From JAJDYQ01 sp963662865 (GTDB taxonomy: Bacteria > Pseudomonadota > Gammaproteobacteria > JAJDYQ01): 64,000 bases of DNA. The notes under the pieces are model-generated. The model ran no database searches and was not told the origin of the DNA. It saw only the letters and a list, made by a program, of their open reading frames with translations. Made by a program: the position numbers and the translations under genes. This document shows positions 37,305 through 50,200 of the stretch, in pieces (position 1 is the first letter of the stretch; each line of letters opens with the position of its first letter). The stretch lies in the NCBI GenBank assembly GCA_963662865.1, contig OY759969.1, forward strand, positions 1,984,001 through 2,048,000, read 5' to 3'.

Positions 37305-37423
37305 CAGCGGGTTTTCCCCGGATAATCATATGCACACGCAACAGACCGGACTGGCCCCGCAAGTAAAAACTGACTGAACAGGCCGGGCGGGCAACTCATC
37401 GTCAAAACCAGCCCGGGCATTTT

Positions 37424-37870
37424 TCAGAACCCCTCGCGCTCCATCAATGAATTCTCAAGCACACCGGCAACCTGCTCCAGGAAGCCGATAATATCAATCG
37501 GTTTAGAGACATAGGCTGCAAATCCGGCTTCGATACCCCGATCAATATCCGCCTTCATTGCATTGGCGCTCAAGGCGATGACCGGTATAGTGGCCGTTAG
37601 CTTATTCTCCCCGAGCCTTTTCATCACCTCATAACCATCCATCACCGGCAAAAAAAGATCCAACAATATAAGATCAGGCCTCTCGGAAAACGCCAACTCC
37701 AATCCGGGCACAGGGTCTGCCGCAGACAAAAAACGAAAGGCCGTTTTCTTTTCAATCACCTTCTGAATAAGAATCAGATTAGCGGGATTATCCTCAATAT
37801 ACAGGACACTGATATCAGGATTTGACAACACAGTCGAAGATGCGATATCAAAAGTGCTGGTCAAACTCAA
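37424..37870 (-). CDS. Single-domain response regulator receiver
   Basis: A 148-residue CheY-like receiver protein with no output domain. The acid pair is Glu26/Asp27, the phosphorylated aspartate is Asp71 (LILLDLFLPVMDG), Ser101 and Lys123 (SANAM, VSKP) complete the set. The first ~18 residues form an unstructured leader. No histidine kinase is nearby, so the partner is elsewhere. Output is unknown, possibly phosphorelay or motility. Confidence 0.93.
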   Translation of the reverse strand: MSLTSTFDIASSTVLSNPDISVLYIEDNPANLILIQKVIEKKTAFRFLSAADPVPGLELAFSERPDLILLDLFLPVMDGYEVMKRLGENKLTATIPVIALSANAMKADIDRGIEAGFAAYVSKPIDIIGFLEQVAGVLENSLMEREGF

Positions 37871-38015
37871 CTCCCGGCTGACATTCAGCCTGTCATCATA
37901 CCCACACCGGAGTTTAGCTCATTTACCAATTCACCGGCACCAATTAACTGACTCGTTATAAACCGTTACAGTCCCTGCTCCATTGCCGCAGTCATGCAGT
38001 TTACCCACTGACGGA

Positions 38016-38792
38016 TTACTCCGCGGGGACGCCCCTGAGTTGCTGGTATTTCTGCAAGAAGGGAATGGCCGCGGCCAGCTCCGAATTCAGATCTTCCCTG
38101 CCGCGACGAAAACCATCAAGCGCGGCGTCACGCATGGAGCTTTCATCACCGGCCAGTCCGAGCAACCCCTGAAGTTGAGCCGTAACAAGCTGATAGTAGT
38201 CACGAACGCAGCTTTCATAACGGTCCGCCTGCGCCTTGATGCCGCTCAATCCCGCTTTATTCTCAGGCAATACCGGAGGTTTTCCGCAATCCAGGCCAGC
38301 TATTCGATAGGTTCTGACCGCCTCCAGAGTCTTCGGGATATTCAGGGGATAAACATTCAACAGCTCCACCTCAAAAATCAGAGTTGCATTGGCAGGAATG
38401 GAACCGGTAGGACGATTGCCATAGGCGATATGAGGCGGGATATGAAAAACCGTCTTTCCTCCCTCCTTCATGGTCTGCAATCCTTCGGTCCAGCCTTCTA
38501 TAACCTGATTCAGCGCAAAACGGGCGGGCTGACCGCGTTCGACGGAACTATCGAATACCTTTCCATCAATCAGCGTGCCGTGATAATGCACCCTGACCAG
38601 ATCGGTAGCCCCCGGTTTCAGACCGGTACCCTCCTTAACCACTCTGTACTGCAATCCGCTTTTCGTTGTGACCACCCCCGGCTTACCGGCATTACCCTTC
38701 AGAAAATCCGCGCCGGCATCGGATAAAGACACCGGACTCCACAGGGCCGCAACAAAAGCCACTACAATAAATTTCGATATCGATACCATCAA
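38016..38792 (-). CDS. Periplasmic FKBP-type peptidyl-prolyl isomerase with helical C-terminal extension
   Basis: A 258-residue immunophilin. A signal peptide (KFIVVAFVAALWSPVSLS) directs it to the periplasm. The FKBP core runs from about 38 to 140: SGLQYRVVKEGTGLKPG, VHYHGTLIDGKVFDSS, then VIEGWTEGLQTMKEG and HIPPHIAYGNRPTGSIPAN. The remaining ~110 residues form a predicted helical region with two cysteines and are not part of the usual FkpA. The enzyme helps proline isomerisation of exported proteins, perhaps of the outer-membrane barrels; that link is inference. Confidence 0.9.
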   Translation of the reverse strand: MMVSISKFIVVAFVAALWSPVSLSDAGADFLKGNAGKPGVVTTKSGLQYRVVKEGTGLKPGATDLVRVHYHGTLIDGKVFDSSVERGQPARFALNQVIEGWTEGLQTMKEGGKTVFHIPPHIAYGNRPTGSIPANATLIFEVELLNVYPLNIPKTLEAVRTYRIAGLDCGKPPVLPENKAGLSGIKAQADRYESCVRDYYQLVTAQLQGLLGLAGDESSMRDAALDGFRRGREDLNSELAAAIPFLQKYQQLRGVPAE

Positions 38793-38848
38793 ACCACCCT
38801 CCGCTCCATGTTTACCTGAACCAGACTTTTATCCTGTTCCCGTGCAGA

Positions 38849-39049
38849 TCAGGCGTCTATATCGGGAATCAACTGAGCCTCCAGTACTTTAATTTCATCC
38901 TTAAGGCGCAACTTGCGCAATTTCATACGACGCAGACGCAACTGATCGGTATAAGGACTCGCCGACATCTCATGGATCACCACATCCAGATCACGATGTT
39001 CCTCTTTTAATTGATACAAATGTCTTCTCATACCCATCATTTTGAGCAT
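38849..39049 (-). CDS. YdcH/DUF465 family small protein
   Basis: A small charged protein of about 66 residues: YQLKEEHRDLDVVIHEM and DQLRLRRMKLRKLRLKDEI, ending LIPDI as typical for the family. I start it at 39049 because the family begins a few residues before the EEHR motif; the frame runs further upstream without family sequence, and starts at 39040, 39037 or 39031 are also possible. It is a two-helix coiled coil with unknown role and sits between FKBP and the S9 peptidase on the same strand. Confidence 0.82.
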   Translation of the reverse strand: MLKMMGMRRHLYQLKEEHRDLDVVIHEMSASPYTDQLRLRRMKLRKLRLKDEIKVLEAQLIPDIDA

Positions 39050-39163
39050 CGCTTCGATTTTATTTTCAATGCCAGTCCTCTCGATTAAGGGCATTCCGAA
39101 TACACAATAAGATACCCGATATAGCTGTCGGCTGGAATAACCCCCACCCTGAATCTGTGACAA

Positions 39164-41116
39164 TCACGGCTGCAAACCGTAAACCCGGTCATAGAACGCC
39201 AGCTCAGAAACCAATGCCTGCCGGATAGTTTCCGCCCTTCTGAAACCATGCTGTTCACCTTCAAATATCAATAATTCGGCATCGATACCCTTCTCCTTCA
39301 GAGCGACCGCCATCTTTTCCGCCTGCCCCGGAGGGACGACCCTATCCTCCGCACCCTGCATGAAAATCACCGGGCAGGACAACCGATCAACATGGTTTAA
39401 CGGCGACCGCCGCACATAAATATCCTTTTCCTGCGGATACCGGCCTACCAGACCATCCAGGTAGCGAGACTCAAACTTATGCGTATCCAGCGCCAGAGAC
39501 TCCAGCTCACCTATGCCATAGAGACTGCAACCGGCGGTAAACACATCCGCAAACGTCAGCGCAGCAAGAGTCGTAAACCCGCCTGCGCTGCTGCCACGTA
39601 TCGCCATTCGCCGGCAATCCGCCAACCCCTGCTCAACCAGATAACGCGCACCGGCCACCACATCGTCAACGTCATAACACCCCCAATAACCATTCAGCTT
39701 TTCGCGGTATGCGCGGCCATAACCTGTACTGCCTCGATAATTCACATCCAGTACGGCAAACCCCCGGCTGGTCCAGAACTGCGTGCGGAGATCAAGGCTT
39801 GCCGAAGCGGCCCCCGTCGGCCCTCCGTGAGCCATGACCAGTAACGGCGGCAGTGTATCCGGCTGCCCCTGCATATCAGGATTTTCAGGCGCATAATAAA
39901 AACCATGGGCCATATCATCATTGGTAGTAGGAAAAGAGACAGGCCGCGCAACAGAAAACCAGCGATCATCCAGCCCCGCTGCACCGGCTTCATTGCACTG
40001 ACTGACTACACCCGTCTGCAAATTAATGCAGGCCACCTCATCCACAAAAGTGAACCCGGCGGCAACCACCACCGCCTTTCGTTCATCGGCGGCAATGGAA
40101 GAAAAACTATTGTACCGCGTACTGACCGATTCCACTTTACCCGTATGGAGACAAATACCGACCAGACGCCACAGCCCCTGTTCACATAAAGTCGCAACGA
40201 TCCGATGCTCATTCTGAAAAGCGTAGGTCTTCATGCCAAACTGCCAAAGTGGCAATCCCATCTCGGCCCCATAATCACAAACCCGCTCAACGGCACCCAT
40301 GTCATTCAGGCGATACAACTGCCACCAACCGGTCGGATCATTGACAAAATACAGACGGCCATCGGGCGACCAGCCGGGTTGAAATACCGCCTGTCCAACT
40401 TCAGCGACGACCCGGCGCACATCGGAGAAACACCCATCAACCCCGATATCCGCCAGCCACAAAACCGTTTCATCCCAGGGCATATCCGGATGAGCCCAAC
40501 TAATCCAGGACAAGTGCCGGCCATCCGGACTCAATACCGGTGCAGAATAGAAATCATCACCGCCCGCCACCACCGAAACCTCACCGTTCTTACGGTCAAT
40601 CCGTACCAGATCGTTCACCGGTTCAGACCGGGAGTCATCCGGGGCATGTTCACGCACCGCATACAGACAATCGTGCCCGTCATCAATCACAATATCCGCA
40701 AACCGACAGCCATCGGCCCTCGTTACCTGCCGGACACCATCTTCCCCAAAGGAAATATCAGCGATGAGATATATCTGCTGGTCGGCATCATTAACGAACC
40801 AGACATGACCATTCCTGACAGCCATGGCTCCCCCGCCATATTCATGAACACGGGAGCGCGCACTATAAGGCTCAGGCAAGACATCTTCACACCTGCCGTC
40901 ATGCAGACGGACGATCACAACACGCCCTTTTTCCCGAGGCCGTCCCTCCAGCCAGTAAACATCGTCGCCATCAATGGCCGCGCCACCATAACGAACCGAA
41001 CTGCCCGATACCATCTCCGGTGTGATCGGCGATTGCCACGCCCCAAAAGGGATCTGCACCTTTCCAGTGTCCACTATGGCAACCACCGGTCCTGATACGG
41101 CCGGTTCGCCGTACAC
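39164..41116 (-). CDS. S9-family prolyl oligopeptidase-like hydrolase
   Basis: A 650-residue alpha/beta-hydrolase preceded by a beta-propeller, as in S9 peptidases. The start is GTG at 41116. Propeller-type sequence such as DGDDVYWLEGRPREK fills the first ~390 residues. The hydrolase has the nucleophile near residue 509 in GSSAGGF, an aspartate near 591 in GAEDRVVPP, and the histidine near 622 in GEQHGF. No signal peptide is visible, so it is cytoplasmic. Substrate probably short peptides; family certain. Confidence 0.92.
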   Translation of the reverse strand: MYGEPAVSGPVVAIVDTGKVQIPFGAWQSPITPEMVSGSSVRYGGAAIDGDDVYWLEGRPREKGRVVIVRLHDGRCEDVLPEPYSARSRVHEYGGGAMAVRNGHVWFVNDADQQIYLIADISFGEDGVRQVTRADGCRFADIVIDDGHDCLYAVREHAPDDSRSEPVNDLVRIDRKNGEVSVVAGGDDFYSAPVLSPDGRHLSWISWAHPDMPWDETVLWLADIGVDGCFSDVRRVVAEVGQAVFQPGWSPDGRLYFVNDPTGWWQLYRLNDMGAVERVCDYGAEMGLPLWQFGMKTYAFQNEHRIVATLCEQGLWRLVGICLHTGKVESVSTRYNSFSSIAADERKAVVVAAGFTFVDEVACINLQTGVVSQCNEAGAAGLDDRWFSVARPVSFPTTNDDMAHGFYYAPENPDMQGQPDTLPPLLVMAHGGPTGAASASLDLRTQFWTSRGFAVLDVNYRGSTGYGRAYREKLNGYWGCYDVDDVVAGARYLVEQGLADCRRMAIRGSSAGGFTTLAALTFADVFTAGCSLYGIGELESLALDTHKFESRYLDGLVGRYPQEKDIYVRRSPLNHVDRLSCPVIFMQGAEDRVVPPGQAEKMAVALKEKGIDAELLIFEGEQHGFRRAETIRQALVSELAFYDRVYGLQP

Positions 41117-41297
41117 ATAACCGTCAAAGAATCACGTTTATGCTTCATGTGGGGCAGCGGATTAACTCAGAAGAACAAAAGGATGGAGCAACAGCGACGC
41201 GAATACGCGGATTGCCCGCCCGACGAAGGCGCATATCGCCGGCGGGACGCAGGCTGGCCACCGAACCGGAAAGACCCGCCCCAAATGACAGCCCGCG

Positions 41298-44200
41298 CTA
41301 CCAGCTCAGCTTCAGTTCCGCACCAACGCCGTGGTTTGCCTCGCCCTGGCCGTCTTCCCGACGAATCGCCTTGACGTCCAGCTCCGTATTCAGCTCGCCC
41401 CCCGGAACCGACAGCAGACGCCAGCCCAGGGTCAGATCACGGTTGGCACCGGACGACGACAGGCCCGCATACGGCACACCCGTGGCACCGCTGTCCAGGG
41501 ACAGACCCCACTCACCCTCCAGGCTCCAGCGCCTTGACGGCGAACCGGGCTGCGATGAATCCTCCTCCAGCGCGTCCGACAGCGAACCCGACAACAGCCG
41601 ATCCAGCCCACCTGAGGCCGAGGCATTGCCATACTCCTGGCTCAGACTCAGCGACGGGCCATAAGCCGAACCCGGTCGTAGATCGTAGCGCAGCGAACCC
41701 GACACGCCCCACTCATGCCGCTCTGCGTTCTCATGATCCAGCAGGCGCCGGCCACGCACATCCAGCGTCAGACCTGTCGACGGCAACTCCCAACTGATGC
41801 CGCCGCCCAGTTCCACGCCCAGGCCGTCGCTGGTATCGCCACCGTCATAGCGCATCCCCAACTCCAGTTCCGGAATCAATCGACCGCCGTCCGACTGTGG
41901 CAACTGCCAGGACCACTCCAGACCCAAACGGAAACGCCGCGTGCCCGTCTCCGCTCCCCGTACACCGCCATCATCATCCGACTCGATACGCGCCAGCGTC
42001 GCCTCCGAGGTCAACGCCAGCTTCAGGCCGCCTTCCTCCACCGGGCGCTCCAGCAACGTGCCGCGCAGACCCATCGAGGCCGACACCTGCTCAAGGTCGT
42101 GTTTCGAGTTAACGGAGGCAGAAGTCTGTTCCAGCTCACCACGGCCATAACTCAACGCACCCCACACCTGCAATCGCTCTGTCACATCGTAACGGATATA
42201 CGGCAGCAGCGAGGTCAGCGTGCTCGACAACTCGCCTTTTTCCTGCTCGCCGCTCCAATCGCCATCGCCGTCGCTGTACGACAGCGCCAGACCCAGCAGC
42301 GTCCGCCCGTTGTCCCGATCCACTCCCAGTATCCCGGTCGTCACCTCGCCATCCATCGAGACACCGGCGCGGGCATCCTCGTAACGCGAGTACGACGCCT
42401 GACCCCACACCGAAATCCCCGCCTTATCTCTGTGTACAAAGCGGCTGCCTCGCAGCATATCCCGCAGCGACAGCGTCTGTGACAGGTTAAACAAGCGGTC
42501 AACCGAACCCGCTCCCAGGCCATCGCCGCCTCCGGTGTTTCCATTACCGAAGCCATCCACTCCAGCCAGGCCACGCACACCGCCCGTGCCAACTCCATTC
42601 AAGCCCCGGCCAGCCGGCAGTCCGTTCAGATTGCCCGACAGCCCCGGCGGCGGACGGTCAGCCACCGAGAATCGGTAATCCAGGCCACCCAGCATATGCT
42701 CTATCGCCGTCAGACCGAAGCGCGGCAGCCAGACCTCCTGCGCCAACTGCATCTCTGGCGTTCCCGCCGACAACGCACGTCCTTCGTCGTCTGTCACCGT
42801 CACCAACACAGCTCCAATCTCCAGTGTGCCGTCATTCGGATAACCCGCACCGTCTCCGCCATCAGGGGCAATGGCGTGGCGGATGCTCACTCGACGACGA
42901 CCCGGATTGTCAATGTCGTCGTCAACACCCGTCACCGTTACCTCCTGCGCAATACCCCAGTCCATCGGCGTGAACGTCAGGAACTGCGACGAACCCGCCA
43001 TGCCTCCCGCTTTGTTGACCTCCACGACTCTCGGTGTCTCGGGGGTCACCGTAATCAACACGGCCACCTCCGGCTGTGAGTTCAGCCTGATCGTGTAGGT
43101 GCCCGTGCCGGTCTCGCCTATCGTAAGACTCGATTCGCTGACGGTCACTCCGGCACCTCTGTCGTCGTCAGACACCTCAACCGTCAACGTCCCGCTCACT
43201 CCGTCATAACCGCCGCCCGAGGCCGTGTGTGTCAAAGCCACATCCTCGTCTGTCATGTCGCTATCCTCGCCCGCGGTCACCGTCACCGTCTGGGCCGTGT
43301 CCCAGTTGCCCGCCGTAAACATCAGGCTGGCCGTGCTCAGGGTCACGTCTCCCGGGTTGCCCGTGATTGTCACCGTCACCTCGCCTGTCGGTTCACTCGT
43401 CAGGGCCATCCGGTAGCCGCGACCGGTTTCGCCTTCTATCACCGATAAACGCTCCAATGTGAACATCAAACCCGCCTCGTCGTCGTCGGCCACCGTGACC
43501 GTGACATCTTCAATTTCCAGCGCCGTGGTATAACCGCCGCCGGCGACCGTGGTAATCGCATGACTGAGGTTCGCCGTGCGATCAGCGGCATTATCAATGT
43601 CGTCGTCGGCTCCCGTCACCGTCACCGTCTGCTCCATGCTCCAGTTGCTCGCCGTAAACGTCAGGATCGGCGGGTTCACGCTCGCCGCCGCTCCGGAGGA
43701 GCTCACCGTGATCTCCACATTGCTGTCCGGTTGCGCATCCAGCACGACCCGATAGTCTTCCATCTCGCCCTCTGTAACCGTGAGTTCGGCCTGACCGATG
43801 CTCACTCCCGCATCCCGGTCGTCGTCGGTCACTTCGACCGCTATCTCGCCGGTCACCTCATCGTAGCCGCCGCCCGAGGCCGTGTGCGTCAGCGTCGCAC
43901 TCTCGTCCGCCGTGTTGGCGTCCTCGCCCGCGGTCACCGTCACCGTCTGCACCATGCTCCAGTTGCCTGCCGTAAACATCAAGCTGGCCGTGCTCAAGGT
44001 CACGTCTCTCACGTCTACCGGATTGCCCGTGATCGTTACCGTCACCTCGCCTGTCGGTTCACTCGTCAGGGCCATCCGGTAGCCTTGACCCGCTCCACCT
44101 TCTATCACCGATAAACGCTCCGATGTGAACATCAAACCCGCCTCGTCGTCGTCGGCCACCGTGACCGTGACATCTTCAATTTCCAGCGCCGTGGTATAAC

Positions 44201-47200
44201 CGCCGCCGTCTCCCGTGGTGATCGCATGACTGAGGTTCGCCGTGCGATCAGCGGCATTATCAATGTCGTCGTCGGCTCCCGTCACCGTCACCGTCTGCTC
44301 CGTGCTCCAGTTGCTCGCCGTAAACGTCAGGATCGTCGGGTTCACGCTCGCCGCCGCTGCGGAGGAACTCACCGTGATCTCCACATCGCTGTCCGGTGGC
44401 GCATCCAGCATGACCCGATAGTCTTCCATCTCGCCCTCTGTAACCGTGAGTTCGGCCTGACCGATGCTCACTCCCGCATCCCGGTCGTCGTCGGTCACCT
44501 CAATCTCTATCCCGCCTGTCACACCATCATAGCCGCCGCCCGAGGCCGTGTGCACCAGCATCGCGCTCTCGTCCGTCGAGTTGGTATCCTCTTCTGCGGT
44601 CACCGTCACCGTCTGCACCATGCTCCAGTTGCCCGCCGTAAACATCAGGCTGTTCGCGCTCAGCGTCACCGCCGCCGGGGCACCTGTTAATGTCACCGTC
44701 ACATCGCCTGTCGGTTCGGTCGTCAAGGCCACTTCGTAACCCAGTCCGGCCCCTCCCTCATCGATTGATAATCTATCGATTGATAATCCATCCCGCGAAA
44801 ACTCCAGTCCCGCATCCGGCTCATCGTCCATCACCGCCACTCTCACGGACGCTACCTCCACGCTATTCGGGTAACCTCCTCTAATCCCATGGTTGATGCT
44901 CACCGCACGCACCCCGCCAGGATTGTCAATGTCGTCGTTAACTCCCATCACCGTCAATGTCTGCGCCGTGCCCCAGTTGCTCTGGGTGAAAGTTATCTCC
45001 GACGGCGGGTTCACGGTCGCCGTGAACGTGCCTTGTGAGATCGCCGTCAGGGTCACTTCCGCCGTCGGTTCCGTGTCCAGCACCACCGTATATGTGGCTC
45101 TGCCTCCAGCTTCAGCAACCGTCACGGCCTCCTCGCTAACGCTCACTCCCGCTATGTCGTCGTCTTCGGCGGTCACTCTCACCGGATCAATCGCCAGATT
45201 AGTCGGGTAATCGCCTCCGGCGCCGGTGGTGATACGATGGCTGATGCTCGCCGTGCGATCAATGGCGTTGTCAATGCCGTCATTGACCCCCGTCACCGTC
45301 ACCGTCTGGGCCCGATTCCAGTTGGTCGTCGTGAATGTCACTCCGGTCACGCTCACGGTCGCCACATCTTCCATATCGGAGGCCACCATAATCTCCACGT
45401 CGCCGACCGGGGGCGTGTCCAGTACCACCGTGTACGTGGCCGTACCACCGGCCTCGCCGACCGTGACATCAGTCGGGCTGACGACCACGCTCGCTACATC
45501 GTCATCGGTGATCGTCACCGCCACATCCCCATCGATACCGGCATACTCGGTTGCACCTGAGGCCCTGTGCGTCAGCGTCACCATGTCGTTGTCGGTGTCG
45601 CTGTCCTGACCCGCTGTCACCGTCACCGCCTGCGCTGTTTCCCAGTTAACCGCCGTGAAGGTCAGGCTGGTCGGGGCTGGCATCAGGTCAGAGCCGCTAT
45701 GGCCGCTGACATCAACCGTCACGTCACCCGTCGGTTCGGTCGCCAGCTCCACCGTGTACTCGGCGCTGGCTCCCTCGTCTACCGTCACCGGTGTATTGAC
45801 AAACATCAGTCCGGCATCGTCGTCGTCGCTGATCGTCACCTCGACATCGCCCGTGACCAAACCATACTCGGTTGCTCCTGACGCCGTATGCACCAGCGTC
45901 ACCGTGTCGTCCGCCGCATCGGCGTCCGGATTCGCTGTCACCATCACCGTCTGGGCCGTGTCCCAGTTGACCGATGTGAACGTCAGGCGGTTCGGATTCA
46001 GCATCAGGTCGGTGTCGCTTGCGACGCTGATCGTCACCGTCACTTCACCCGTCGGTTCGGTCGCCAGCTCCACCGCGTACTCGGCATTGCCTCCCTCGTT
46101 TACCGTCACCGGCGCATCTGTGAACTCCAGGTCTGCATCGTCGTCGTCGTTGACCGTCACCGCCACATCCCCATCGATACCGACATACTCGGTTGCTCCT
46201 GACGCCGTGTGCGTCAGCGTCACTCCGTCGTTAATCGTGTCGTCGTCCTGCTCCGCTGTCACCGTCACCGTCTGGACCGTGGCCCAGTTGGTCGATGTGA
46301 ACGTCAGGCTGGCCGGCAATCGCGTCAGGCCATCCGGGTCGTTGATCGCAACCGTTACCTCCATCGTCGGCTCACTCGTCAGTATCACCGTGTAGCCCTC
46401 GGAACCTCCCTCGTCCACCGTCAGCGTCTCCGGATTAAACGTCAGGCCCCGGGTGTCGTTGTCGGTGATCGTCAGGGTGTGGACATCATCGGTGCCCACC
46501 GTGTAACCCGAACCGGCACTCAGAAACAGTATGACCGTCTCGTTGGCTTCGTCCACGTCGTCATCGTCGATGGTCACCGGGATATTGACGCTCGACAGGC
46601 TCGCGGGTACCACGACCATGCCGGACAGCATGGTGTAGTCGGTGTCCATCGTCGCCGTGCTGGTGCCGGCCACCGTGTAGGTGATCGTCGTGGCCGCGGT
46701 CGGTGCCGGGTTCAGATTGACCACCACGTTGTGGGTGCCCGCGTCCTCGCCTGCACTGGATGTGCCCGCCGCGAACGAGGCCACCGGCAGGTCATCGTCG
46801 GTGATGGTCAGGGTGTGGACACGGTCGGTGCCCACCGTGTAACCCGAACCGGTGCCCAGGAACAGTACCACCGTCTCGCTGGCCTCTTGTAAGCTGTCAT
46901 CGGTGATGGTCACCGGGATATTGGCGCTCAACCTGTCCGCGGGCACCACGACCGTGCCGGACAGTCTGGTGTAGTCGTCGCCTATCGTCGCCGTACTGGT
47001 GCCGGCCACCGTGTAGGTGATCGTCGTGGCCGCGGTCCGCACCGAACTTAGACTGACCACTACGTTGTGGGTGCCCGCGCCTTCGGCTGCACTGGATGTG
47101 CCTGCCGCGAACGAGGCCACCGGCAGGTCATCGTCGGTGATGGTCACCACCACGTTACCCGTTACCGCGCCATAGTCCGCGCCAGAGGCCGTATGCGTCA

Positions 47201-50200
47201 GCGTCACTGTGTCGTCCGCTGTGTCGGTGTCGTCGGCAGCCGCCGTCACCGTCACCGTCTGGGCCGTATCCCAGTTGTCCGTCGTGAACTCCAGGCTGGC
47301 CGTATTCAGCGTCAGGTCGGTGCCACTGTGGCCGCTGATCGTCACCGTCACTGGCCCCGTCGGTTGGGTCGCCAGTTCCACCGCGTACTCGGCTGTGCCG
47401 CCCTCGGCTACCGTCACCGGCGCGCCCTCAAACGTCAGCCCTGGCGGCGTATCGTTGTCCGTCACGGTCACTTCCACCGCGGCTATCACCAGACCATCCG
47501 GGTAACTCGCACCGTCGCCGTCGCCACTGGCTATACGATGGCTGATGTCCGCCGTGCGTTCACTGACAAGGTTGTCGTTGACGCCGGTCACCGTCACGGT
47601 CTGCGCCGTATCCCAGTTGCTCATCGTGAATGTCAGGCTGGCGCTGCTTGTGCCCACGGTCACCGCACTGGTCGTGTCGGAGGCCACCGTAATCTCTACG
47701 TTGCCGGCCGGCTGCGTGCTCAGTACCACGGTGTATGTGCCCTCATCGCCCTCTGCAATGGTTATCGCCGTCTCGCTGACGGTGACGCCCGAAGAGACAA
47801 TGTCGAAGTCCGCCAGGTTGTCCGTGCCGGCCGCGCCGCCGCCCAGGCCGGTGCCGGAGTCTGTGTCCAGGGTGCCCAGGTCGATGTCCACTGTGACGCC
47901 GGCGTTGACTGCGCTCAGGGTCAGGGTGGCGGTGGTGGCCGTCGTGCCCGAGGTCGGGCCGGTGAAGGTCACCGTGCCGACGGCGCCGTCCAGGCCGGTG
48001 TAGGTGATACCGGTCGCCGCGGCGCCGGTCACGGTGTAGTCGGTGCCCGGTGTCGCGCTACCGCCAAAGGTCAGCGGCACCGGCAGTATCTCGCCGTTCA
48101 CCAACCCGCGGCCCAGGGTGACCGTGATCTGCTTGTCGTCTCCATTGGCTATATCACCCGCCGCGCCCGCCAGGGTCACGGTGGTCGGGTCGTCGTCGGT
48201 GACGGTGACTTCCACGTCGTCGATGTCGAGGCTGGAACCGTAGTTGGTGTCTGTGGACGCCGCTGCGTGGCTGATGGTTGCCATGCGGGCGCTCATGGCG
48301 TCATCACGGTTGTTGCTGATGCCTGTCACCGTGAAGGTCTGGGCCGCATTCCAGTTGGCCGTGGTGAAGGTCAGGGTCGTCGGGGTCACGGTGGCCGCAC
48401 TTGTTGCGTTGGAGGTCGCCGTAATCGTCACGCTGTCGGTCGGCTGCGTGCTCAGCCTTATGCCGTAGTCGTCCGTGCCGCCGGCTTCGGCCACTGTGGT
48501 GCCACCCTCCGTCTCGCTGACGGTGACGCCCGAGGAGACAATGTTGAAGTCCGCCAGGTTGTCCGTGCCGTCCGCGCCGCCGCCCAGGCCGGTGCCGGAG
48601 TCGGCGTCCAGGGTGCCCAGGTCGATGTCCACTGTGCCACCGGCGTTGACTGCGCTCAGGGTCAGCGTGGCGGTGGTGGCCGTCGTGCCCGAGTCCGGGC
48701 CGGTGAAGGTCACCGTGCCGACGGCGCCGCCCAGGCCGGTGTAGGTGATACCGGCCGCCGCGGCGCCGGTCACGGTGTAGTCGGTGCCCGGTGTCGCGCT
48801 ACCGCCAAAGGTCAGCGGCACCGGCAGTATCTCGCCGTTCACCAGCCCGCGGCCCAGGGTGACCGTGATCTGCTTGTCGTCTCCTGCGAGAATATCACCC
48901 TCTGCGCCCGCCAGGGTCACGGTGGTCGGATCGTCGTCGGTGACGGTGACTTCCACGTCGTCGATGTCGAGACCGGAAACGTAATTGGTGTCTGTGGAGG
49001 ACGACGCTGCGTGGCTGATGGCCGCCATGCGGGCGCTCATGGCGTCATCCCGGCTGTTGTTGATGCCCGTCACCGTGAAGGTCTGGGCCGCATTCCAGTT
49101 GGCCGTGGTGAAGGTCAGGGTCGTCGGGGTCACGGTGGCCGCACTTGTTGTGTTGGAGGTCGCCGTAATCGTCACGCTGCCGCTCGGCTGCGTGCTCAGC
49201 ATTATGCCGTAGTCGTCCGTGCCGCCGGCTTCGGCGACTGTGGTGCCACCCTCCGTCTCGCTGACGGTGACGCCCGCCGTGTCGTCGTCGGTGATGGTGT
49301 AGGTGACGGTGGTGGCGTCTCCGTCGAAGATGACATTGGAGGGGGTGTTGATGCCAGCCCGGACCAGAGCCAGCGTCACCGTCTCGTTGGATTCATCCAC
49401 TGTGTCGCCGTTTGCCCGGATCCTGTACTGAAGGGTGGCCCGCTCGCTGGCAATACTCAGTGGAATTTGTAAGCCGCTTGCCGAGACATCGGTATCATCA
49501 AAGCCGGATTCAGTGACAATGTAGTCATTGCCGCCACGGATGGCAGTGCCACCGAAGTTCAGTATGAGCTGAAACAGCTGCGGATTAGGTGGATCAATGG
49601 TTATCGTCAAGGTCGCACCGTCGCTAAGCCCCGAATCGCCCTCGGCCCCCATTGCGGAGTCGAGACTGAGCGACACGGTGTGGCGCATGGAGTCCAGCAC
49701 CTCCAAATCGAAGCCGTCGTCGCGGCTGTGCGGGTTGGCACCGCCGCCGACATTGGTGCCCAGGGTTGTGCGGTCAAAGCCGTTGGCGGTAGTGTCGTCC
49801 GGACCAAGGGCGATGGTGTAGGTCTCGGTACCGGTGCCGTTACCTTCGGCGGTTTCGTCGATCGTCGGTGTCAGAAACAGATCGACGGAGCTGGCACTTC
49901 TAGTGCCTGAAAGGCGCAGCAGCGGGGTCGACGTGGCCTCGTCCGACAGGGTCGCATCGATAGCGAGAGGGTCTACTTCGACTATCAGGCTCCAGTCGTC
50001 CGGGGTCACATTCGTGCCGGAGATAGACAGCGGCACATCGATGATCTCACCGACAGCCAGTGACCGGGACAGGCTGACCCTAAGCTGCACACGGTTGCCT
50101 TCGTAAATTGTACCATCATCAAAGTAAGTCAGGGAAACGACCGTGGGGTCGTCGTCAATCACCGTCGCTGTGACGGGATCCGGGGTGAGCGCGTTGTAAG